Origin: PALSA-270 sp963770245
GTDB taxonomy: Bacteria; Acidobacteriota; Terriglobia; Terriglobales; Acidobacteriaceae
DNA: 64,000 nt
Assembly: GCA_963770245.1 (NCBI GenBank)
Contig: CAVYOX010000016.1
Span: 186,001 to 250,000, forward strand
Direction: 5' to 3'
Position numbers and translations under genes: made by a program. Every line of letters starts with the position of its first letter. Within the stretch, counting starts at the first letter, position 1. Under the pieces are notes generated by a model. The model ran no database searches and had not been told where the DNA came from. It was given only the letters and a program-made list of their open reading frames with translations. Positions 17,501 to 24,617 of the stretch are shown in pieces.

Positions 17501-17628
17501 TTTTTTGTCCTGAGTTTCCAACCGCTTACGTAAAACCAAGAAACTTTTGTACTGGATTTGTACTGCCGAACCCTTCGAACACAGGGTTCTCCAGAATTTT
17601 CAGTATCAAAGGGCATAGGGGAAAACGT

Positions 17629-18159
17629 ATGACGGTTACGGTCTACGCAAGGCACTCCTCGAAGTGCTCCAAAAGCAAAGACAAGAACGCTGGACAGTGG
17701 AAGCGGTGCAAATGCCCGCTTTGGCTCCAGTGGAACAAAGATGCCGACCAGTTCAAGAAGTCGGCGAAGACCCGGTCATGGGACATCGCCACAAAGACGG
17801 CACGTAAGCTGGAGCAAGACCTCGCACTGGAAGCCCTCGGAATCGAACCGATAAATCCGCCCGACGAGATCGCGGTGCGCTTCCATCATCGGCTGGTGCA
17901 GATTCATCCCTTCCCCAACGGTAATGGCCGCCACGCCCGACTGGTGGCGGATCTTCTGGTGATGAGGCTCGGGGGTGAGAGGTTTTCGTGGGGAAGCGCC
18001 AATCTGCATGCAGTTGCTGGGGAAGAAAGGTCTGCTGAAGGGGAAGACGGTGGCACGACGTTAGAGGCGAACGCGGCGCTGCGCTCGATAGTGGCGCGAC
18101 ACCGGCGAGGGCTATCAGGAGTTTCTGACTTCCACGCCAAAGCGCGAATTCGCATCTGA
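17629..18159 (+). CDS. Chimeric gene: tyrosine-integrase N-terminus fused to Fic-domain C-terminus
   Basis: Residues 1-73 (MTVTVYARHSSKC, KRCKCPLWLQWN, SAKTRSWDIATKTARKLEQD) match the N-terminal arm-binding end of integrases common in Acidobacteriota. From residue 74 the sequence switches to PPDEIAVRFHHRLVQIHPFP and NGNGRHARL, the HPFxxGNGR active-site motif of Fic proteins (AMPylation or related transfer) of the mobile mystery protein B type, then fades into unrelated sequence after about residue 125. The integrase catalytic domain and the N-terminal half of Fic are absent. It is most likely a deletion product joining two genes of mobile origin; an expressed mini-Fic is possible but unproven. 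Confidence 0.7.
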   Translation: MTVTVYARHSSKCSKSKDKNAGQWKRCKCPLWLQWNKDADQFKKSAKTRSWDIATKTARKLEQDLALEALGIEPINPPDEIAVRFHHRLVQIHPFPNGNGRHARLVADLLVMRLGGERFSWGSANLHAVAGEERSAEGEDGGTTLEANAALRSIVARHRRGLSGVSDFHAKARIRI

Positions 18160-18343
18160 TGCCGAAAGAAGTCAGAGAACCGGGCCTGCGCCTCGGCCTT
18201 CGTTTCAATAAGACAGAACGTACGAGTACCGGCTTTCCGCAGCTCGTTCAAGCGACGCTTGGCGTGTTTCTTTCCAAGAAGCGAGACCAGCACATCGCGA
18301 TTGCCGTCGATTTCTCGCCAACCGTTTCGTCCGAATCAGAAAA

Positions 18344-19474
18344 CTATTTCGCACCCGGGCTACTATCCGTCCCGCTCTTCGCGGCGAGCTTCTTGGTGAC
18401 CAGGAAGCTCCATATGGTTTCGTTGGCATTCAGATCCTGGCTCGTTTTCCCGACTTCCTTCTCCACTTCGTACTGTTCGCCCCCGGGCCAGGTGTTGCCC
18501 CCACCCTTCACGCTATACGAAACCACCTGTGCACCCTGCTGGCAGCCATCGTAGGTCTCGACCTTCGTCTCCATGCCGCCTTTCTCATGAGCCGGCAACT
18601 TGGTCTGGGTTGGCTTCTCCGCGCAGCCATCAATCCTGGCCCACGCCTTCGCACTATCCTTCACGGAGACGATCGGCAGGTGAAGATTGTGCTCGGTACC
18701 ACCGCCAGAGGGGACCACGGGGTCGGACGTGCCGTTCATCATCACCACCGGCACCGGACGGGAAGGCGAGCAGATCATCGTCTTCGGCATGGCCGCCCCC
18801 ACAGGCGCAATCGCCGCGATTCGGTCGGCCATCGCGCACCCTACCTTCATCGCCATGAACCCGCCCTCCGAAAGTCCCGTGGCATAGATCCGCGCCGTGT
18901 CCACAGAAAACTTCGCTGTCATCTCATCCAGCATCTGATTCAGGAACTCAACGTCATCCGCCGGTGCAGGTCTGTTTTGTTCTTCACCGCGCCCCTGTCC
19001 TCCCGATTGCCCTCCGCCCGGATATCCCCCGCCTCCGCCGGGATACCCTCCCCCTCCGCCCGGATATCCACCTCCGCCCGGATACCCTCCCCCGCCGCGG
19101 CGCCCGCCGCGTCCTCCCGGACCCCTCATCATTGGTTGCGGCGACGGCGCAAGCACTCCTACATTCCAGCGCCCGCGCAACGCGCTGGGGTAGACGGCAA
19201 TAATGCCGTCTTTGTCCGCCAACTCGTCGAACCGGGTCAGCCGCTCCATGTCATCGTTATCCTGATTCATGCCATGCAGCAGGATCACCACCGGATATTT
19301 CTGCTCGTGATCGTAACCCCTGGGCAAGCGCACCAGGTACGTGCGATCCACGTCATTGACCGTCACATCTTCTTTGGTCTCTTGTGCCCGGGCACCATAG
19401 GTGATAAACAGCATGGCCAGGCAGGCTCCTGCGGCCGACGCTGCCTGCATCCTCGTCCCATTCTCAGATTTCAT
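18344..19474 (-). CDS. Secreted esterase/PHB-depolymerase-like alpha/beta hydrolase with Gly-rich insert
   Basis: A 376-residue exported hydrolase. Signal peptide about residues 1-30 (cut near ARAQ). The fold starts with RTYLVRLPRGYD and PVVILLHGMNQDNDDM (oxyanion loop), and the nucleophile is in YATGLSEGGFMAMK (GxSxG). NGTSDPVVP supplies the usual Asp region. The family includes polyhydroxybutyrate depolymerases and feruloyl esterases; the true substrate is unknown. I start at ATG 19474 because a GGGGGGAG site lies 7 bases upstream; the longer frame lacks a signal. Odd feature: a Gly/Tyr/Pro repeat of about 40 residues interrupts the catalytic domain (see separate repeat entry). Confidence 0.85.
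   Translation of the reverse strand: MKSENGTRMQAASAAGACLAMLFITYGARAQETKEDVTVNDVDRTYLVRLPRGYDHEQKYPVVILLHGMNQDNDDMERLTRFDELADKDGIIAVYPSALRGRWNVGVLAPSPQPMMRGPGGRGGRRGGGGYPGGGGYPGGGGGYPGGGGGYPGGGQSGGQGRGEEQNRPAPADDVEFLNQMLDEMTAKFSVDTARIYATGLSEGGFMAMKVGCAMADRIAAIAPVGAAMPKTMICSPSRPVPVVMMNGTSDPVVPSGGGTEHNLHLPIVSVKDSAKAWARIDGCAEKPTQTKLPAHEKGGMETKVETYDGCQQGAQVVSYSVKGGGNTWPGGEQYEVEKEVGKTSQDLNANETIWSFLVTKKLAAKSGTDSSPGAK
19012..19096 (-). repeat. Tandem YPGGGG-coding repeat inside the esterase gene
   Basis: Four to five imperfect 18-21-base units encode YPGGGG(G) runs between the strand ending in LAPSPQPMM and the helix starting PADDVEFLNQ. Units differ by single bases and one or two Gly codons, as expected for slippage. 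The insert is probably a flexible surface loop. Confidence 0.8.
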
Positions 19475-19821
19475 GCAATCTCCCCCCGACGACCCGAATA
19501 AGCCCCAAGCAAGACTGTCCCTCCAGTTGGAAGCCTCGCCGACTGCCGGGGTTGGATGGAGATACATTTTAAGTGCCGATGCGCTGATTGCGGAGTCAAC
19601 GACGCGAGCCTTGACCACCAGATCATATTCGACTGGTTGGATGACGTCTTCAAATAGGGCAGGGACGCCTCCGCATCGCGCTCGGCATAGCTTCCGGCAG
19701 TCCTAAAAAGCGGTTGGTCAATTGGATGGTCGGCGCAGTCAGAATGGTATGGGAAGTGACTCGGCGTCTTCACGGGCGAGGTTGTAAGCGCAAAGTCCTG
19801 TTTAACGTCGGGAGCGCATTG
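19475..19821. other. Intergenic, no gene seen
   Basis: About 350 bases between two leftward genes. Should contain the esterase promoter. No conserved reading frame or clear hairpin was recognised. Confidence 0.4.
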
Positions 19822-20259
19822 TTAGACCCGCGATAGCGCAATGCTGACGAGATAGCAGGCCAAAGAAATGCAGACGCCTGTGAGAGGCGCACTGAAAAAA
19901 TAAACCTTGCACAGCACAACAAAACCACCAAGCATTGCCAACCCGACGAGGAGCAGGAACGGTGACTGAAAGAGGAGTTGGCCGTGAGCCAATGCGAGAT
20001 AACCGAAAACCAAGCCGAACAAAATAAGTCCCATGCTATGGCTGGCATTGAAGCCCACCCAAGCCCGCCACATTGTTGTTTCTTTCGTAATGACAGGTGA
20101 AATCTGGCTCATGCTGATTTGCAGCGCGGGGTCACGGGGCGTGAGCATTGGCCCCCAGAATGTATAGACGAGGTGGACGACTCCGAGCGTAAAGATAGCG
20201 CTCGCACTAAGAACCATGAGAATTTTTGCGGCCAAGATGCTCTTCAGTTGGTTCATCAT
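19822..20259 (-). CDS. Small four-helix membrane protein (LIC_13387-like)
   Basis: A 145-residue inner-membrane protein with four hydrophobic segments (about residues 6-32, 68-92, 95-118, 121-142). I start at the first ATG of the ATG-ATG pair at 20259, with GGAG 10 bases upstream. The pattern FTLGVVHLVYTFWGPM, followed by WRAWVGFNASHSMGLILFG and a last helix, resembles proteins annotated as LIC_13387 family. No function is known; the conserved GFNASHS turn suggests a shared structural role. Assignment by eye. Confidence 0.6.
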   Translation of the reverse strand: MMNQLKSILAAKILMVLSASAIFTLGVVHLVYTFWGPMLTPRDPALQISMSQISPVITKETTMWRAWVGFNASHSMGLILFGLVFGYLALAHGQLLFQSPFLLLVGLAMLGGFVVLCKVYFFSAPLTGVCISLACYLVSIALSRV

Positions 20260-20458
20260 CGTCAAGCTCCACTGATTATAACAAGTACGGCCCATGGGAA
20301 TTCGTCTCCGACGTGTCCTGTAGCCATGACGATCTCAAATCTGTGTCGCGGGGAATTGAAACGGGCCAACGAAAAACTATAGCACTGCTGGACTTAGAGC
20401 ACGCCAAAGTTCGCCCACGACCGCTGGTTGGCATTCGTGCGGCAGCTAGGGGAAAGGT

Positions 20459-21093
20459 ATGGTGGGTCATTCGGCGTTCCGAATGATGGCTGCGGCCGGT
20501 CCGACGTCGGTCTCCGAAGAGCTGACGTTGCCCAGTTCGCCGCCGGCAATTGCGAAATGGCTGGCCGACGGTTATACGCCCGCCAAATATCTGGGCGCGT
20601 GGGACGAGGCCTTTCGCGTCTACGCCGACGCCTTTCCCAATCAATGTGTCTCGCTGGCTGGCCCGGGCCTCCCGATCCACGGCAGGGAAAGATGGTCGAC
20701 CGCACGGCGCATTTGCGCGCGAGACAGGACGTCGTCGGGCGGGCGATGCGGGTCCTGGGAGGCCGCCTCGCAATTCAGTCGAACGACCTTCATGCCGGGC
20801 ATGCGCTGGTCGAAGCCCCTGACTACACCGATTTCATCAACAGCTACAGCGGCCGGGTCATCACGGGCTTCGAGATGCGTGGTGGTTCCCAAGGCCCCGT
20901 TCCGAGCCGAGTCATGGGCGCTGCGGGCAATCCTCCCCTGGCTTTGACAAGGTCAATCAACGAGGGGATGGCACCGAATAAGACCGGCCAACATGTCAAT
21001 GATCTGGAGATCTACGAAGGAGATGTGTTTCCCAACGACATGCAGCCAGTGCTCAAGGATGCGGCATCACTCTTCCCCCGGTCACGTCCATGA
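20459..21093 (+). pseudogene. Broken glycoside-hydrolase-like gene (N-terminal loss and frameshift)
   Basis: One frame gives AKWLADGYTPAKYLGAWDEAF...AFPNQCVSLAGPGLPI up to about 20680; the protein then continues in another frame with DRTAHLRARQDVVGRAMRVLGGRLAIQSNDL...YSGRVITGFEMRGGSQG...LTRSINEGMAPNKTGQHVNDLEIYEGDV. Together they look like the C-terminal half of a TIM-barrel enzyme of the beta-galactosidase-like kind. The N-terminal half is absent and one frame change separates the two parts, so it is non-functional. Confidence 0.6.
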
Positions 21094-21200
21094 CGAATTG
21101 AAGACGAAAGTCGCAATACAATATGGAGCGATCGGTTGCCATGGAACTAATTCTAGCTGGTCTCTTTGCGCTGACCGGGTAAAAGCGTCTGCGTGTGGTT

Positions 21201-22232
21201 TCAGTCGGAAGCAGGCGTGGCTTCGGCGGGTGGCGGACTCCAAGGCGATGGAATCAACTCGATACCGAGTCGCTTCATTTCTGCAATACGCTCGGCAAGC
21301 TCGGTAGTAACGGTATCGAGAGGAAAACCACGAGCTTTCCACGCGGTCAACCCACCGACCAGCACTCGGATTTGCCGGACTCCCTTCTTGCGCAAAGCTG
21401 AAGCCACATGCGCACTCACAAAACTGTTCTTCGACTCGCAGTAGAGCACCAGGTCCATACCTTCTGGCATCACGATGCGGGTTCTGTGCCGCACTTTTCC
21501 CGGGTCGGCCCGCAACGCACCAGGAATCGCCATCAGGTCCTGCGGATCGTCCTCGAAGCGCAGCAGGTCGATCAGGACCACATTCTCACCTGCATCCAAC
21601 CGCACCTTGAGTTCCTCGGGAGTGATATACAGCCGTCGTAGCCGCAGGATCATCCTCACGAGCTGCGCCAGCTTCCACACAAAGAAGAACAACAGCGGAA
21701 CACCCAACACCAGGATCAGCGTATTGGCAAAGACCGTGGTGTACCGAGCCACCCTATCCAATTCTGCAGCAAACAGAAATCCTGCGCCGGTATACGCTCC
21801 CGCCCAAAGAGCGGAGCCACCGGCATCGTAGATCAGGAAGTTTACACGCGAAGCTTCTGACATTCCGGCAAGCGGCGGCGCGATCCCATCGAGGCCAGGA
21901 ACGAATTTGGCAATCAGCAGGACGCGGAGGCCTCTTCGGGCGAAGGTAGTTCTAGAACGCCGAATACAGTAGCTGGGATCCGACGCCAAGGCGCACAGCA
22001 ATCGCAAGACCCGCTTACCGTACACGCGACCGGCCTCGAACCAGACCAGGTCACCCAACAGGCATCCGAGAATCGCCACCAAGAGAATCCCGGTAAAGCT
22101 GAGCCGGCCTGTTCCTGCCAGCGCTCCTCCAGACAGCAGGAACAGGATCGCAGGTACCGGGAGACAGAGCTGATTAGCGCATACGGAAAGAAACAGGACC
22201 AGATAAGTCGTGTGAAGCAAATAGTAGTTCAT
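21201..22232 (-). CDS. DedA/VTT membrane protein fused to a rhodanese-like domain
   Basis: 343 residues. The first ~210 form a DedA (SNARE-associated) domain with several membrane helices and the family signature around LLGDLVWFEAGRVYGKRVL and ARRGLRVLLIAKFVPGLDGIAPPLAG (the F-x-R/K-F-x-P-G-x-R-like motif). The C-terminal ~110 residues are rhodanese-like: LIDLLRFEDDP, GALRADP, DLVLYCESKNSFVSAHVA with a Cys at the active-loop position, and KKGVRQIRVLVGGLTAWKARG. DedA proteins move lipids between leaflets or affect membrane potential; the rhodanese part may handle sulfur or sense thiols. ATG 22232 chosen for its GGGGGAA site; the longer frame adds a non-membrane leader. Confidence 0.87.
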   Translation of the reverse strand: MNYYLLHTTYLVLFLSVCANQLCLPVPAILFLLSGGALAGTGRLSFTGILLVAILGCLLGDLVWFEAGRVYGKRVLRLLCALASDPSYCIRRSRTTFARRGLRVLLIAKFVPGLDGIAPPLAGMSEASRVNFLIYDAGGSALWAGAYTGAGFLFAAELDRVARYTTVFANTLILVLGVPLLFFFVWKLAQLVRMILRLRRLYITPEELKVRLDAGENVVLIDLLRFEDDPQDLMAIPGALRADPGKVRHRTRIVMPEGMDLVLYCESKNSFVSAHVASALRKKGVRQIRVLVGGLTAWKARGFPLDTVTTELAERIAEMKRLGIELIPSPWSPPPAEATPASD

Positions 22233-22297
22233 GAGTGATTCCCCCAGCCTGGCCGTGGCCCTGAATTGTGGAATCGCATCCAGCTCCTTGAATGCTG

Positions 22298-22455
22298 TTA
22301 GTCCAGCGCCTTGTGGAAACGCAGGACAGCGATGGTGAGAAGGCTGACTCCCAAGGCGCCCATGGCCGCCATCTGGGGCCATAGAATCTCCATGCCCACA
22401 CCTTTCAGGTAGGTGCCCCGTAGAACGACTAGATCGTAAGACTTTGGAAAATCCT
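22298..22455 (-). pseudogene. C-terminal tail of an ABC-2 type permease
   Basis: The reverse strand encodes VVLRGTYLKGVGMEILWPQM followed by AAMGALGVSLLTIAVLRFHK and a stop at 22298. This is the characteristic last helix and basic tail of ABC-2 permeases. Upstream coding is lost by about 22455. It sits between the DedA gene and a low-complexity region, another truncated gene in this accessory zone. Confidence 0.6.
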
Positions 22456-22528
22456 TATCCCTGCGTACTCCACTACCATCCCGAAGTTAAGCTCCTAAGT
22501 TTCCGAGGTCTTGGACGTAAGTGCCGTA

Positions 22529-22804
22529 CTAGCGTGCATGCCGCTCTGATTGGCCAGAGATCAGCCCGAGATCGCAAGGGGCTACGCCCCATAGTAAAAT
22601 AGAATAATGGTAGGATGTCGCTGAACATAGGCTCTGCCGGCAGCGGGGACTGCATTGTTTCTGCCAGGGACGCTTCGGTCGAAATTGCTTTCCGCACTCC
22701 CTGCAGACTCGGACATCGTCAGTGCTCCCTCCACCCATGCCATGCGTCACGGCTGCCTCAGAGAGGCGGGATGACGCATTTCCTGCGATTCTGTAGCGAC
22801 TCAT
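22529..22804 (-). CDS. Small protein with zinc-ribbon-like Cys cluster
   Basis: 91 residues from ATG 22804. A compact motif VCRECGKQFRPKRPWQKQCS followed by PRCRQ has the spacing C-x2-C...C-x3-C, as in small zinc-ribbon proteins often seen near integrases. The residues after the motif have no conserved character and may lie beyond the true homologous end. Its start overlaps the stop of another short frame (next entry). Probably a small accessory gene or a remnant; no function assigned. Confidence 0.35.
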   Translation of the reverse strand: MSRYRIAGNASSRLSEAAVTHGMGGGSTDDVRVCRECGKQFRPKRPWQKQCSPRCRQSLCSATSYHYSILLWGVAPCDLGLISGQSERHAR

Positions 22805-22945
22805 CAATCTCTCTCGTTGCCTTCTTGAGCAGCGTTTGTGGCCTCGCGGGGAGTCTCTGCAGGCGAGCCAGTTGCCAGCAATCGAGTGCCGTCTTTCAAC
22901 CGCAAGTAGAGCCCATGCTCGGTTTCCTCTTCTTCAGCCGGCCAC
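22804..22945 (-). pseudogene. Short coding remnant upstream of the zinc-ribbon ORF
   Basis: The reverse strand reads EETEHGLYLRLKDGTRLLAT then GSPAETPREATNAAQEGNER and a TGA that overlaps the next start. The composition looks coding, but the frame is closed by a stop upstream with no credible start codon. Likely the tail of a small accessory gene. Confidence 0.3.
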
Positions 22946-23149
22946 AGGTTGCGCTTGCAAGAAAACGAGTTGTGCGAAACACCACCTTATTGCTGCTCAT
23001 CGCTGCATGCTCCTCGGATTCCTCTGCGCCAGCTTTCAGCGGAGACTGCGGCTTGGCATTGCGAGTACAACCATGATGTTTAGCGTGAGGGTAATTTCGG
23101 GGCCTAAGATTCCCGTGAATTGTGCTAAATTCGAGACCGAAGTGAGTCT

Positions 23150-24079
23150 GTGAAAGGATGCAGCCTTCAACCTACGGGCCGCTGGCCTCGCTTGGCTGGT
23201 GCACTAGTCGCCTTAGCGCTTGCTTTGGCCACGCCGCCCGCAGCCCAATCGCAAGCACAGAGTACGCCTCCTTGCTCCGACGTTCCTCCCATTTTGAAAC
23301 GAGGCACACAGCCGGCTCTGCCTCCCTGTCCTGACCCGCCGCCGGCCGCGTCGCGCGCTGCGGACTCCGTACCCACGCGTTCGCTGACTCCCGCCGAATC
23401 CTTGATCGAAAGAGCCAGAGAGGTGGCGTTCCAGTTTTCACAGAAGCTTCCCAACTTTGTTTGCCAGGAGTTCATGTCGCGGTTTACCCAGCGAGGCCGC
23501 GAGGAGAAAATGCCCCTGGACCTGGTTTCGGCTGAAATCATTTACGAGGACAGGCAGGAAAGTTATCGTAACGTGAAGATCGATAACCGCCCCACGGACA
23601 AGCCCCTGCAGGAGATCGATGGGTCCTGGTCCACCGGAGAATTTGCGTCCATACTGCTGGAACTTTTTCACCCTGATACACACGCGCAGTTCCGGTCCGG
23701 TGGTGCGTCTACTATTTCGGGTTTCAGTGCTCAGGTTTACGACTTTCAAGTGCAGAGTGAAAATTCACACTGGATGTTGCACGCCGGCTCTCAGAATCTG
23801 GCGGCGGCTTACGAAGGCTCCGTATGGGTGGATCCGAACACCGCGCGCGTCCTGCGAATCGAGATGGAGGCCCGCAACATACCGTCAGATTTCCCGATGG
23901 ATACGGTCGAAACCGCGCTTGATTATTCGTACGTGGGGCTTGGCGAGGCATCGTTTCTGCTTCCGGTCCATGCCGAGACCTTGGGTTGTGAACGGGGTAC
24001 CAGCGACTGCAGCCACAACATCATTGACTTCCGCAACTATCACGAATTCAAATCCGAGGTCAAGATTCTTCCCCATTGA
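23150..24079 (+). CDS. Secreted protein of unknown function, Acidobacteriota-type
   Basis: 309 residues from GTG 23150. A basic N-terminus and hydrophobic helix (about 14-35, ending PPAAQSQA) indicate export. A Pro-rich linker follows, then a conserved-looking domain from residue 85 (ESLIERAREVAFQFSQKLPN, FVCQEFMSRF) to the end, rich in beta strands and ending DFRNYHEFKSEVKI. The pattern of a linker followed by LPNFVCxE...TxR occurs in many secreted hypothetical proteins of this phylum. Two Cys near the C-terminus (GCERGTSDC) may form a disulfide. No function proposed. Confidence 0.65.
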   Translation: MKGCSLQPTGRWPRLAGALVALALALATPPAAQSQAQSTPPCSDVPPILKRGTQPALPPCPDPPPAASRAADSVPTRSLTPAESLIERAREVAFQFSQKLPNFVCQEFMSRFTQRGREEKMPLDLVSAEIIYEDRQESYRNVKIDNRPTDKPLQEIDGSWSTGEFASILLELFHPDTHAQFRSGGASTISGFSAQVYDFQVQSENSHWMLHAGSQNLAAAYEGSVWVDPNTARVLRIEMEARNIPSDFPMDTVETALDYSYVGLGEASFLLPVHAETLGCERGTSDCSHNIIDFRNYHEFKSEVKILPH

Positions 24080-24209
24080 TTTCGCCCGGACCTCTTATGA
24101 GGATGGGGATGGTGACGATGATGGGTCGCCCCGTACCCGCAAGCCGGTTTAGAGTTCGGTTGTGCTACCGTAGCACGGCAGATGGACAACTGGAACATGC
24201 TGGTCAGGC

Positions 24210-24485
24210 ATGCACGTCAACGGGGCGGCTCAAGTGAGGGTTCAAGTAGCATATCGGCTCGGTGGGCAGGAGTGGCGGTCGATGATCCTGACGGCGTTCA
24301 GGTCGATCGAGGCCGCGCTCAACTGGCTGGACCCGTTCGTCAGCCCGCCCCCACAGACATGGGAACAGATGCGTGAATGGCTTCACGCAGCAGATTTACT
24401 CGACTTGGAGGAGATAAGCAATCATGGCCCAGTCATAGACGGTCATGCCGATGATCCTCGATTATCGCGAATGTTCCAAGATTAA
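24210..24485 (+). CDS. Possible small hypothetical protein
   Basis: 91 residues with balanced composition (VQVAYRLGGQEWRSMILTAF, EAALNWLDPFVSPPPQTWEQ), more protein-like than the surrounding frames, but no family was recognised and the ribosome-binding site is weak. The gene, if real, runs convergent to the NRPS-PKS gene. The rest of 24080-24617 shows no other gene. Confidence 0.3.
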   Translation: MHVNGAAQVRVQVAYRLGGQEWRSMILTAFRSIEAALNWLDPFVSPPPQTWEQMREWLHAADLLDLEEISNHGPVIDGHADDPRLSRMFQD

Positions 24486-24617
24486 GTCGTCGTTCTGCGA
24501 CCCGCTAGCCCGCAACCTTAGGAAACTGGTTTTCGAATCCCGCGCCATGTTTGGCGCAAGCGATGGGATGCCTCTCGTGCAAGAGCCGGCGCGATCGAGA
24601 CCCCGCATCGGCCCCAC

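Noticed and set aside
22470..22540. A 5S-rRNA-like string (CCATCCCGAAGTTAAGCTCC)
   Set aside because: The similarity covers only about 20 bases, with no 5S helices around it.
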